A DNA stretch of 64,000 bases from Flavobacteriaceae bacterium (GCA_029248185.1 JAQWJV010000040.1:20479-84478), one strand, 5' to 3'. Counted from the first letter of the stretch, positions 1-9,293 are shown. Numbers and translations: made by a program. Notes: generated from the letters alone by a model not told the origin.

Positions 1-2
1 AA

Positions 3-608
3 GCACTGTCCATATCGGTTTTGGAGAAATCCAATCGTTATGATTTCGAAAAGGTAAATTTTACTTATTTCAACGATACCCCCGTTTATGTACTCGAATT
101 CAAACCGAATAGAAATGAGGACTTTGCGGGTAAACTCTATGTTGATGCGGATGAAATGGCACTCATTCGAGTGGAATATAAAAACATACAAAACCTGCGT
201 GACCTGAGCTTACTGGGCTTCTCTTTTACACATTATTTTAAAGAAGCCACAATTCAGTTTAAAAAAATGAATACAGGAAAATACGCAGTAGAATATTTGG
301 AACTCACGGATCAATTTGAAACAGGAGTAAATCGCTCCTTTAGCATTATAGAAAAAAATAAAATTGTTAAAGGACGGAACAAACAAAATGAATTAAAAAT
401 GGAATTGAATCTCAGTACCAATCAATTTCAAAAATATCAAATCGTCGTTTTTGAAACCCAGCGTATTTCACAAGAAACCTTTGATGCTTTTACAGAAAAT
501 CCCAATGTTTTGCCCGTCAATCTCATCCAATATGACCCTGGATTTTGGGAGGGGTATACCATCATAGAACCCAATCAGGCAATTAAAAAATTTAAAGTAG
601 AGAAATAA
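3..608 (+). CDS. C-terminal part of a secreted/outer-membrane protein (carboxypeptidase-like regulatory domain / DUF5686-type), truncated by window start
   Basis: Reading frame is open to the window edge upstream of the listed TTG at 21; sequence style of flavobacterial surface proteins. Confidence 0.5.
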   Translation, partial: ALSISVLEKSNRYDFEKVNFTYFNDTPVYVLEFKPNRNEDFAGKLYVDADEMALIRVEYKNIQNLRDLSLLGFSFTHYFKEATIQFKKMNTGKYAVEYLELTDQFETGVNRSFSIIEKNKIVKGRNKQNELKMELNLSTNQFQKYQIVVFETQRISQETFDAFTENPNVLPVNLIQYDPGFWEGYTIIEPNQAIKKFKVEK

Positions 609-624
609 TTTTTTAATAAAACAC

Positions 625-645
625 TAGGATCCCATAAGGACCCTA
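625..645 (+). terminator. weak stem-loop TAGGATCC-CATAA-GGACCCTA
   Basis: 7 of 8 pairs; follows the stop at 608; only a poor T-tract. Confidence 0.3.
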
Positions 646-690
646 AAATTTTCAATATATTTCAGTTACATTAGCGTAAAACCCGAGGGA

Positions 691-3192
691 ATGAAAAACT
701 TTTTATTGCTACTATTCACTTGTTGCCTATTAACTCAATGTCAGTCAATCAATACTGAAAACACATCAGTTACTTTTACAATTGATTCCTTTGATGTGGC
801 CAAAAATCAAATGGAAGTTATTTTTTCCATCACAAATCCCACTGACAGCATATGGGAAGGAGGCAACTGGTCCCTGCATTGGAATTCAATTTTTGGAGAA
901 ACTATACCCGAAAGCCTCCCTGAAGGAATGGAATATACCTATGTGGATGGACAACAATATTTGATCTTAACTTTTGGAGAACAATACAGTCTAAAACCCA
1001 ATGAGAAATTAATTTTTTCAGCAAAACAAAAGGGAATTATCCCACGTTTAGCCATGGGGCCTATGGGTTTTTTTGTACATCTAGAGAAAACACAAACCAA
1101 CATCGATCTAACAAGTGAAATCGTTTGGGAAAATGCAAAAGGAATTGAGGAACTCAATATTCCTTCTGCTGCGGATCGTTATGCCACCTACGAAGCTTTA
1201 GAATTAGTGGATAAAGAAAAACTAGATTGGGTAATTCCCTCCCCTCAAAAACAAATTATAACTGGAAATTACCGCACTCCATCTGCTTTGAATTTTGATT
1301 TGAGCGGGTTTGAAATAGATGCAGATTTCATCAAAAAAAGACTTCAAGAAGGGCTTAGAGTTCAAGTGGATTCTGAAGCGAATTCTGATTCTAATATAAA
1401 AGTGATCAAAAACAATGCTTTAGAAAAGGAAGCGTATATACTTCGTATTACCGAAACCGAAATTCAAATGGAAGCCAGTCATGCTGCAGGACTGTTCTAT
1501 GCCTTTGAATCCTTGCATCAAATTCTCTTGATAGCACAAAACGAAGAAAAAGGATGGCCCTTACTTACGATTGAAGATGCACCCCGATTTCAAAATAGAG
1601 GATTTATGTCTGATGTGGCCCGAAACTTTTACCCCAAAGAAAAACTCTTCCAAGTGTTAGATTATATGGCCCTTTATAAATTGAATCGTTTTGATTTAAA
1701 ACTCAGTGATGATGACGGATGGCGTATAGAAATTCCTGGTCTCCCTGAACTCACTGAAGTTGGAGGAAAAAGAGGGTATACTCAAGATGAAAATGATCGC
1801 TTAATCCCCATGTATGGATCAGGATCTGGGGATCAAGACAGTAAGGGAAATGGATTTTTAAGTGGAGAGGATTTTGTTGAAATCATTCAATACGCCAAGC
1901 AGCGAAATATTGAAGTGATTCCGCAAATTAGTTTTCCCTCTCATGCACGAGCCGCAATAAAAGCCATGAAAGCGCGCTTTGAGAATTTTAAAGCGGCGGG
2001 AGACATGGAAGCTGCTACGGAATACATGCTTCATGATCCAGAAGATCAAAGTCAATACCGCTCCGCACAATTGTATACGGATAATGTAGTTTGCATTTGT
2101 GATCCCAGTGCTTACCGCTTTTATGAAAAAATAGTTTTTGAGATTAATGCACTTTATAAAAAGGCAGAGGTGCCCATGAAAGTATTCAATATTGGAGCCG
2201 ATGAATTACCATTCGGTCCTTGGAGAAAATCTCCAAAATGCGCAGCTTATATTGCAGATCACAAAGAGATTCCCTCCATTAATGAGCTATACAATTATAA
2301 TTTAAAATTGCTAAACTCAATCATCACCAAAGTGGGATCAAAAATGGTGGGCTGGGAAGATGCGCTTCTAGTTCACAGTGAAAATGAACAGTCCGAACTC
2401 AATATCAAAGAAGAACTCTTGGATTTAGACTTTATCCCCTATGTATGGAACAACAGCTGGGGAGGGGGACGTGAGGATATGATTTACAGACTAGCCAACA
2501 AAGGGTTTAAGACAATCATGAGTAATTCATCCGCCTTTTATTTCGATATGGTTGATGATTTTGACATGGAAAATAGTGGTATGAGTTGGTCGGGTTATGT
2601 TACTTATCAGGATAGTTGGGGCACAGAACCTTTAAATGTTTTTGCCAACAAGGTAAAACTAAAATCCCTTGGAATTGAGGAAGCTTCTTTAGCAACTAAA
2701 GAACTTCTGAAACCAGAAGCCTTAGAAAACTTTTTAGGAATTCAATCACAATTATGGACGGAAACAATCACCTCTGAAGAAATTTTTGACGCCTTATTCA
2801 TGCCGAATTTAATCGTTTTCTCGCAAAGAGCATGGGCTGCAAAAGAACCTTGGCTAGAATTAGATACAGCTGAAGATCAAAAGCCAGCCCTTGAAAAAGC
2901 ATGGAATTTATTTGTAAACAACTTGGGACAAAGACAGCTTCCAATCATCAACCAACTCTATAGCGGAATTGATTTTGACCTTCCTAAACCAGGAGGAATT
3001 GTAACCGATGGAGCATTACAGGTAAAACAACAGTTTCCTGGTCTATCTGTCCGTTATACTTTAAACGGAAGCGAACCCACTTCTAAAAGTTTACTCTATA
3101 CTGAAAAAATAAAATTACCCCCTCAATCAACAATTCGTTTACGAAGTTTTGACACTAGAGATAGAGGGGGGAAAAGTATTTTATTAAACTAA
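691..3192 (+). CDS. GH20 beta-N-acetylhexosaminidase, lipoprotein
   Basis: Lipoprotein signal (LLTQC), GH20 barrel motifs (FMSDVARNFYPKEKLFQVLDYMALYKLNRFDLKLSDDDGWRIEI), catalytic D-E pair in NIGADE, C-terminal CHB_HEX_C-like tail. Confidence 0.93.
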   Translation: MKNFLLLLFTCCLLTQCQSINTENTSVTFTIDSFDVAKNQMEVIFSITNPTDSIWEGGNWSLHWNSIFGETIPESLPEGMEYTYVDGQQYLILTFGEQYSLKPNEKLIFSAKQKGIIPRLAMGPMGFFVHLEKTQTNIDLTSEIVWENAKGIEELNIPSAADRYATYEALELVDKEKLDWVIPSPQKQIITGNYRTPSALNFDLSGFEIDADFIKKRLQEGLRVQVDSEANSDSNIKVIKNNALEKEAYILRITETEIQMEASHAAGLFYAFESLHQILLIAQNEEKGWPLLTIEDAPRFQNRGFMSDVARNFYPKEKLFQVLDYMALYKLNRFDLKLSDDDGWRIEIPGLPELTEVGGKRGYTQDENDRLIPMYGSGSGDQDSKGNGFLSGEDFVEIIQYAKQRNIEVIPQISFPSHARAAIKAMKARFENFKAAGDMEAATEYMLHDPEDQSQYRSAQLYTDNVVCICDPSAYRFYEKIVFEINALYKKAEVPMKVFNIGADELPFGPWRKSPKCAAYIADHKEIPSINELYNYNLKLLNSIITKVGSKMVGWEDALLVHSENEQSELNIKEELLDLDFIPYVWNNSWGGGREDMIYRLANKGFKTIMSNSSAFYFDMVDDFDMENSGMSWSGYVTYQDSWGTEPLNVFANKVKLKSLGIEEASLATKELLKPEALENFLGIQSQLWTETITSEEIFDALFMPNLIVFSQRAWAAKEPWLELDTAEDQKPALEKAWNLFVNNLGQRQLPIINQLYSGIDFDLPKPGGIVTDGALQVKQQFPGLSVRYTLNGSEPTSKSLLYTEKIKLPPQSTIRLRSFDTRDRGGKSILLN

Positions 3193-3205
3193 ATTATTTA
3201 AATCT

Positions 3206-4306
3206 ATGGAAACAAAAAATCAGCGCTTATTGTCTCTAGATATTTTAAGAGGCCTTACCATTATCCTAATGATTCTAGTTAATGATCCTGGATCTTGGAG
3301 TGAAGTTTATGCTCCTTTTCTACATGCGGAATGGAATGGGCTTACCCCTACAGACTATGTATTCCCAACATTTTTATTCATCGTAGGAGTCTCCATTGTA
3401 TTGTCCTTGGGAAAACAAGTAGATTCAGGAAAAACACGCTCACAAATTGCTAAGAAAGTAATTTGGAGAGCCTTTAAAATATATGCAGTCGGAATTTTCT
3501 TATGGCTCTGGCCCAGTTTTAACTTGGAAGGCATTCGCTGGGTGGGTGTCCTTCCTAGAATTGCAATGGTCTTTTTAGCTTGTGGCCTCATCTTTCTTTA
3601 TACTTCCAGAAAAACACAAGGATATTTAGGAATAGGAATTCTTTTGGGATACTGGATTTTAATGGCCTATGTTCCTGTTCCTGGCATAGGGGCTCCAGAT
3701 TTATCTTTACCCGAAAAGAATTGGGCTCATTACTTGGATTCCTTCCTGATTCCCGGGAGATTATGGAAATACACTTGGGATCCTGAAGGCTTTTTAAGCA
3801 CCTTACCTGCAATTGTAAGTGGTCTAATTGGAATGTGGACGGGATATATCCTTTTGAGGAAAGAAGAGCTTAGAACGCGGCTTAATCAACTTTTCTTCTT
3901 TGGCTTTATCTTACTCTTTTTAGGAGACGCAATGCAATGGGTATTTCCTTTCAATAAAAACTTGTGGAGCTCTTCCTTCACACTATTTATGGGCGGTATC
4001 GGCATGTTATCCTTAGCTGCTTTTAGTTATTATTTTGATGTAAAACAAAGTCGCTTTAAATTTCAATTTGCCCATGTCTTTGGCGTTAATTCCATTTTCG
4101 CCTATGCGATGTCCAGCATCCTTACTGTACTTTTTTATAGTTCCAAATGGTTTGGATTCGCTTTAAATGAAAAATTTATGGGATTTTGGGAGAATATCGG
4201 GCTTCCACTAAAGCTTGGGTCTTTAGTTTATGCAATCCTCTACGTGATTATCATTTGGCTCCCGACCTATTATTTGTTTAAAAAGAAAATTTACATAAAA
4301 TTATAA
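3206..4306 (+). CDS. NagX / heparan-alpha-glucosaminide N-acetyltransferase-like multipass membrane protein (DUF5009-type)
   Basis: N-terminus RLLSLDILRGLTIILMILVNDPGSW, many TM segments; 13 nt after the GH20 gene. Confidence 0.85.
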   Translation: METKNQRLLSLDILRGLTIILMILVNDPGSWSEVYAPFLHAEWNGLTPTDYVFPTFLFIVGVSIVLSLGKQVDSGKTRSQIAKKVIWRAFKIYAVGIFLWLWPSFNLEGIRWVGVLPRIAMVFLACGLIFLYTSRKTQGYLGIGILLGYWILMAYVPVPGIGAPDLSLPEKNWAHYLDSFLIPGRLWKYTWDPEGFLSTLPAIVSGLIGMWTGYILLRKEELRTRLNQLFFFGFILLFLGDAMQWVFPFNKNLWSSSFTLFMGGIGMLSLAAFSYYFDVKQSRFKFQFAHVFGVNSIFAYAMSSILTVLFYSSKWFGFALNEKFMGFWENIGLPLKLGSLVYAILYVIIIWLPTYYLFKKKIYIKL

Positions 4307-4313
4307 TCAAAAA

Positions 4314-4338
4314 GAATCGACCTCAAAGAGGCCGATTC
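4314..4338 (-). terminator. intrinsic terminator between convergent nagX-like and hsp20 genes
   Basis: GAATCG-a-CCTC-AAA-GAGG-c-CGATTC hairpin; T-run on the minus-strand side. Confidence 0.7.
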
Positions 4339-4365
4339 AAAACAAAAACAAATAATTGATTTAGA

Positions 4366-4791
4366 TTAATGCACAGTAATCAGCTTTTTGGGCTGAGGGA
4401 GTGCTTCTTTTCGTTTGGGCAACGAAATATGGAGCACGCCTTCTGCATAATTTGCCTCAATTTTTGCAAGTTCAACACTTTCGGGAAGCGTAAATGAACG
4501 CCTGAAGCTATCATAACTAAATTCTCGACGTGTAAATTTTCCTTTTTCAGAAGTTTTTTCTTCTTTCTGGTTAGCAGAGATAGAAAGAATTCCCTCCTCC
4601 ATTTCAATGGTGAAATGATCTTTTTGCATTCCCGGTGCGGCGAGTTCTATCTCAAACTGCTTTTCTTTTTCTATGATGTTTACAGCAGGTTGGGATATGG
4701 AAGATGAAAGTAGTTTGCTATTCCATTCTTGATTCATGAAATCATCTACCAACGATGGAAAAAAGGGTGTTTGTTTGCGTATTAAATTCAT
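4366..4791 (-). CDS. Hsp20/alpha-crystallin family small heat-shock protein
   Basis: FEIELAAPGMQKDHFTIEMEEGILSISA ... RREFSYDSFRRSFTLPESV typical of the ACD domain. Confidence 0.93.
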   Translation of the reverse strand: MNLIRKQTPFFPSLVDDFMNQEWNSKLLSSSISQPAVNIIEKEKQFEIELAAPGMQKDHFTIEMEEGILSISANQKEEKTSEKGKFTRREFSYDSFRRSFTLPESVELAKIEANYAEGVLHISLPKRKEALPQPKKLITVH

Positions 4792-4807
4792 AATATTTTG
4801 TTTTTAG

Positions 4808-4829
4808 GTTAACAATTTTATTTGTTAAC
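4808..4829 (-). promoter_or_regulatory. perfect inverted repeat GTTAACAA-N6-TTGTTAAC in the hsp20 leader
   Basis: Read directly; 8-bp arms, 6-nt loop, 17 nt upstream of the hsp20 ATG. Confidence 0.6.
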
Positions 4830-4861
4830 GCTAAAGCAAAATCAAGACCAAAAGCAAATTT

Positions 4862-4874
4862 TGACACTTTGGCA
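4862..4874 (-). promoter_or_regulatory. TGnCAnnnTGnCA element (TGCCAAAGTGTCA on minus strand) upstream of hsp20
   Basis: Same pattern occurs at 4894-4906 and upstream of htpG. Confidence 0.5.
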
Positions 4875-4893
4875 TTCTTTTTCAATAAAAAAC

Positions 4894-4906
4894 TGACATT
4901 TTGTCA
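4894..4906 (-). promoter_or_regulatory. TGnCAnnnTGnCA element (TGACAAAATGTCA on minus strand) upstream of hsp20
   Basis: Inverted repeat, 32 bp from the second copy. Confidence 0.5.
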
Positions 4907-4907
4907 A

Positions 4908-6101
4908 TTAGCTGATAGCCTCTTGTACTTTATCGGCAGCTTCCTGAAAAGCAGTAGCCGAAAGCACATTCAATCCAGAAGAATCGATTAGCTCTTTTGC
5001 AATATCCGCATTGGTTCCCTGTAAACGCACAATAATCGGCACTTGAATTGCATCTCCTAGGTTTTTGTAGGCATCTACTATCCCCTGAGCTACTCGATCG
5101 CAGCGAACAATTCCTCCAAAAATATTAATCAGAATTGCTTTCACCGCTGGGTCCTTTAAAATCAAACGGAAAGCGGTTTCTACACGTGCTGCATCGGCAG
5201 TTCCTCCAACATCAAGAAAGTTGGCAGGATCCCCTCCGGCTTGTTTGATTAAATCCATAGTTGCCATCGCAAGTCCAGCACCATTAACCATACACCCGAC
5301 ATTACCGTCTAAGTCAACATAATTTAATCCTACAGCCCGAGCTTCCACTTCAACTGGATTCTCTTCACTCAAATCACGAAGGGCTTCAAAATCAGGATGT
5401 CTGAAAAGACTATTGTCATCTAGGGTCACTTTTGCATCTACAGCAATAATTCGATCGTCTGATGTCTTTAACACAGGATTAATTTCAAAAAGAGAAGCAT
5501 CCGAACCTACATAAGCTCTGTATAAGGCACTCACGAATTTGGTCATGTCCTTAAAGGCAGCTCCAGAAAGCCCTAAATTGAAGGCGACCTTCCTTGCTTG
5601 AAACGGCATTAGTCCCAGAGCGGGGTCAATTTCTTCTGTAAAAATCAAATGGGGAGTCGCTTCAGCTACCGCCTCTATATCCATTCCCCCTTCAGTGGAA
5701 TACATGATCATGTTTTTTCCTGTCGCACGATTCAAAAGGATGGACATATAAAACTCGCTGGGCTCAGAAGCTCCCGGATAATAAACATCTTCTGCAACTA
5801 ATACTTGATTTACTTTTTTTCCTTCGGGTGGGGTTTGTGGGGTAATCAATTGCATTCCAATAATGGAGTCTGCGATTGTTTCAAGTTCTTGAAGGTTTTT
5901 GGCCAACTTCACTCCTCCTCCTTTTCCTCGCCCTCCGGCATGAATTTGGGCTTTTACAATGTGCCAATCGGTACCTGTAGTTTCTGTAAGTTGTTTTCCC
6001 GCTGCAACCGCTTCAGCAGCTGTTTTTGCAACAATTCCACGTTGTATCGTCACGCCAAATCCAGCTAAAACTTCTTTTCCTTGATATTCATGTAAATTCA
6101 T
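4908..6101 (-). CDS. sucC: succinyl-CoA synthetase beta subunit (ADP-forming)
   Basis: MNLHEYQGKEVLAGFGV; ATP-grasp; NIFGGIVRCDRVAQGIVDA. Confidence 0.97.
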   Translation of the reverse strand: MNLHEYQGKEVLAGFGVTIQRGIVAKTAAEAVAAGKQLTETTGTDWHIVKAQIHAGGRGKGGGVKLAKNLQELETIADSIIGMQLITPQTPPEGKKVNQVLVAEDVYYPGASEPSEFYMSILLNRATGKNMIMYSTEGGMDIEAVAEATPHLIFTEEIDPALGLMPFQARKVAFNLGLSGAAFKDMTKFVSALYRAYVGSDASLFEINPVLKTSDDRIIAVDAKVTLDDNSLFRHPDFEALRDLSEENPVEVEARAVGLNYVDLDGNVGCMVNGAGLAMATMDLIKQAGGDPANFLDVGGTADAARVETAFRLILKDPAVKAILINIFGGIVRCDRVAQGIVDAYKNLGDAIQVPIIVRLQGTNADIAKELIDSSGLNVLSATAFQEAADKVQEAIS

Positions 6102-6173
6102 AAGTCATTTCTAAAATCTGGTGCAAAAATAAAGAAACACAAGCGGAAAATGACCCCCCTAAGGAAAAACTTT

Positions 6174-6191
6174 TTGTTACAAATGTAACAA
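6174..6191. promoter_or_regulatory. palindrome TTGTTACA-AA-TGTAACAA between divergent sucC and lysA
   Basis: Perfect 8-bp arms with 2-nt spacer. Confidence 0.5.
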
Positions 6192-6225
6192 TCTGTTGCA
6201 ATTTTATATCGTTTGTTCGTTTTCT

Positions 6226-6255
6226 TTGTTAAAATCAATTTCCTTCCTACTTTCG
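6226..6255 (+). promoter_or_regulatory. Bacteroidota-type promoter of lysA (TTG-N19-TACTTTCG)
   Basis: -33 TTG 6226-6228, -7 TACTTTCG 6248-6255, ATG at 6275. Confidence 0.6.
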
Positions 6256-6274
6256 TGCTTTACAGAATTAAAAG

Positions 6275-7498
6275 ATGAAAGAAGCTACTTTACTTTCCAT
6301 TGCAAAACAAGAAGGCCATCCGGTTTATGTTTATGATGCCCATAAGATTGAACAACAATTCACAAGACTTCAAAACGCATTTAAGGGAGTAGAAAAACTC
6401 CGAATTAATTATGCCTGTAAAGCCCTATCCAACCTCTCTGTTTTGGGATTAATGAAAAAATTGGGTTCAGGCTTGGATACGGTATCCATTCAAGAAGTTC
6501 AGATGGGAATCAAAGCTGGCTTTAATCCTCAAGATATTATTTACACTCCCAACGGTGTTTCCCTAGAAGAAATCGAGCAAGCAGCTCAAATGGGGGTTCA
6601 GATTAATATCGACAGTCTTTCCATACTTGAACAGTTCGGAACCAAACACCCTACGATTCCTGTTTGTATTCGAATCAATCCCCATGTCATGGCAGGAGGA
6701 AATAGTAATATTTCTGTGGGACATATCGATTCAAAATTTGGAATTTCTATTCATCAAATTCCCCATGTGTTGCGTATTGTGGAAAATACAAAAATGCATA
6801 TAAACGGGGTTCATATGCACACAGGTAGTGATATATTAGACATTGAAGTGTTTTTATATGCTGCTGAGATTCTCTTTGATACAGCATTACAATTTAAAGA
6901 TCTAGAATTTCTAGACTTTGGCAGTGGATTTAAAGTACCCTATCGTGAAGGCGACATTGAAACCAATATTGAAGAACTCGGTGATAAACTCACCGAACGC
7001 TTTCGTCGATTTTGCAAGACTTATGGAAGTAAGCTAGAACTTGTCTTTGAACCAGGCAAATTTTTAGTGAGTCAAGCAGGGTACTTTTTAGTCCAAGTAA
7101 ATGCAGTAAAACAAACCACTTCTACTGTTTTTGCACAAATAGATTCTGGGTTTAATCACCTCATTCGTCCCATGTTATATGGTTCGCATCATGAAATAAA
7201 AAATATTTCTAAACCCAAAGGTAATGAACGTTTTTATACTGTCGTAGGATATATTTGCGAAACGGACACCTTTGGAAGCAATCGAAAGATTGCTGAAATT
7301 GCAGAAGGAGACTTTCTCGCCTTTCAAAACGCGGGAGCCTATTGTTTCTCCATGGCAAGTAATTATAATTCAAGATTCCGCCCTGCTGAAATTCTATGGT
7401 ATGATGGACAAGCCCATGTCATTCGAAAAAGAGAAACTTTTGAGGACTTAGTTAGCAACCAAGTACTTATTGACTTCAAAGAAAAAGTAGAAGTTTAG
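6275..7498 (+). CDS. lysA: diaminopimelate decarboxylase
   Basis: PLP-dependent type III fold: NYACKALSNLSVL, HMHTGSDI, EPGKFLVSQAGYFL. Confidence 0.93.
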   Translation: MKEATLLSIAKQEGHPVYVYDAHKIEQQFTRLQNAFKGVEKLRINYACKALSNLSVLGLMKKLGSGLDTVSIQEVQMGIKAGFNPQDIIYTPNGVSLEEIEQAAQMGVQINIDSLSILEQFGTKHPTIPVCIRINPHVMAGGNSNISVGHIDSKFGISIHQIPHVLRIVENTKMHINGVHMHTGSDILDIEVFLYAAEILFDTALQFKDLEFLDFGSGFKVPYREGDIETNIEELGDKLTERFRRFCKTYGSKLELVFEPGKFLVSQAGYFLVQVNAVKQTTSTVFAQIDSGFNHLIRPMLYGSHHEIKNISKPKGNERFYTVVGYICETDTFGSNRKIAEIAEGDFLAFQNAGAYCFSMASNYNSRFRPAEILWYDGQAHVIRKRETFEDLVSNQVLIDFKEKVEV

Positions 7499-7691
7499 TC
7501 AATCCCCAAGTCTGGCGGTAATTCTAAACCACCCTTTAGATAGAGTTTTCAATCTAATCCATTCTCATTTTTAGATCCCAAGCGACCGCTCCATTGATCT
7601 TTCATTGAAACAAACACTTTCTATACTATGAGTTCAAAGGATAGGAAATGAATCTCAAATGCCCTAACTTTAGAGAACAAAATAGCTTTCC

Positions 7692-9278
7692 ATGATACAA
7701 TCTTACAAAAAACCCCTTCAGCTTGAAGAACAGTATGATACCATAATTATCGGAACAGGCATGGGAAGCTTAACTACTGCAGCCTTTTTGGCTAAAGAAG
7801 GAAAAAAAGTATTGCTGCTAGAACGTCATTATACTGCGGGTGGTTTTACTCACGTGTTCAAAAGAAAAGGATACGAATGGGATGTTGGTATTCATTACAT
7901 TGGGGAAGTTCAAAAAGAAAACAGTCCCTTGCGAAAAATGTTTGATTATATCACCAACAAAAATCTCCATTGGGCAGACATGGGGGAGGTTTATGATCAA
8001 GTTATTATAGGAGATAAACGCTATGATTTTGTAAAAGGAGTCAATCCTTTTAAAGATAAGATGACCTCATACTTTCCAGAAGAGCGTTCGACTATTGATG
8101 CCTATGTCGATTTGGTATTTAAGGCCAATAAAGCGATGGGGAAGTTTTACATCAACAAAGCACTCCCCAAATTAGTGGGCAGTCTCCTCGGTAACATACT
8201 GCAAAAACCCTACAGAAAGTTTTCAGAAAAAACAACCTATGAAGTGCTTCGCACCCTAACGGATAATGAAGAACTTATTAAAGTACTCTGTGGACAATAC
8301 GGTGACTATGGATTACCTCCTAAACAAAGTAGTTTTGCTATGCATGCCTCTGTTGTAAAGCATTATTTTGGAGGTGGGAGTTTTCCAATCGGAGGATCTT
8401 CACAGATTATAAAAACGATTGATCCCGTCATTGAGGTAGCAAAAGGAACGATTTTGATCAATGCAGAAGTAGCAGAAATTATCCTGAAAAAACGACGTGC
8501 TATTGGAGTTAAAATGTGCGATGGGAAATCATTTTATGCCCCACTCATTATAAGTGGTGCTGGGATCATGAATACCTACAAAAAGATGATTCCCAAGACG
8601 CATAAAATCCATAAAGAATTTTCTAAGCAACTGACTAAAGTTAAACCCTCTGTAGCTCATGGCTGTCTATATATCGGTCTAAATGGAAGTCCAGAAGAAT
8701 TACAATTACCCAAAAAAAATCTTTGGATTTATCCCAAAGATTTAGATCACGACAGTTGCGTGAATCGCTTTTTAAAAGACCATGATCAAGCCTTTCCCGT
8801 GGTCTATGTTTCATTCCCTGCCGCAAAAGATCCCAGTTGGACTGAACGTTATCCCAACAAAAGCACCATTGATATCATCACCTTGTTGCCTTATGAAAGC
8901 TTTAAAAAATGGGATGAAACACGTTGGATGAAAAGAGGAGAAACCTATGAAGCTTACAAAGAAGGTTTTGCTCAACGCCTATTGAATCATCTCTTTGAAC
9001 ATTTACCTCAACTAAAAGATAAAGTTGATTGTTATGAATTGTCTACCCCGTTGACAACAAAACATTTTGTCAATTATGAACAGGGAGAACTTTATGGTTT
9101 GGAGCATACTCCAGAACGCTACAAACAAAAATTCCTGAACCCAAGAACACCCATTAAAGGCTTGTATTTAACCGGCCAAGACATTGTAACTGCTGGCATA
9201 GGAGGCGCATTGTTTTCAGGCTTCATTACCAGCACAGCTATAACAGGCAAAAATTTTTGGAAAAAAATATACGCTTAA
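7692..9278 (+). CDS. RetSat/phytoene desaturase-like FAD-dependent oxidoreductase
   Basis: Dinucleotide motif DTIIIGTGMGSLTTAAFLAKEGKKVLLLERHYTAGGFTHVFKRKGYEWDVGIHYIGE; C-terminal LYLTGQDIVTAGIGGAL. Confidence 0.87.
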   Translation: MIQSYKKPLQLEEQYDTIIIGTGMGSLTTAAFLAKEGKKVLLLERHYTAGGFTHVFKRKGYEWDVGIHYIGEVQKENSPLRKMFDYITNKNLHWADMGEVYDQVIIGDKRYDFVKGVNPFKDKMTSYFPEERSTIDAYVDLVFKANKAMGKFYINKALPKLVGSLLGNILQKPYRKFSEKTTYEVLRTLTDNEELIKVLCGQYGDYGLPPKQSSFAMHASVVKHYFGGGSFPIGGSSQIIKTIDPVIEVAKGTILINAEVAEIILKKRRAIGVKMCDGKSFYAPLIISGAGIMNTYKKMIPKTHKIHKEFSKQLTKVKPSVAHGCLYIGLNGSPEELQLPKKNLWIYPKDLDHDSCVNRFLKDHDQAFPVVYVSFPAAKDPSWTERYPNKSTIDIITLLPYESFKKWDETRWMKRGETYEAYKEGFAQRLLNHLFEHLPQLKDKVDCYELSTPLTTKHFVNYEQGELYGLEHTPERYKQKFLNPRTPIKGLYLTGQDIVTAGIGGALFSGFITSTAITGKNFWKKIYA

Positions 9279-9293
9279 TTGTGTGAAAAAAGC

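Noticed and set aside
4380-4607. 75-aa minus ORF within hsp20
   Set aside because: Alternative frame of the alpha-crystallin domain gene.
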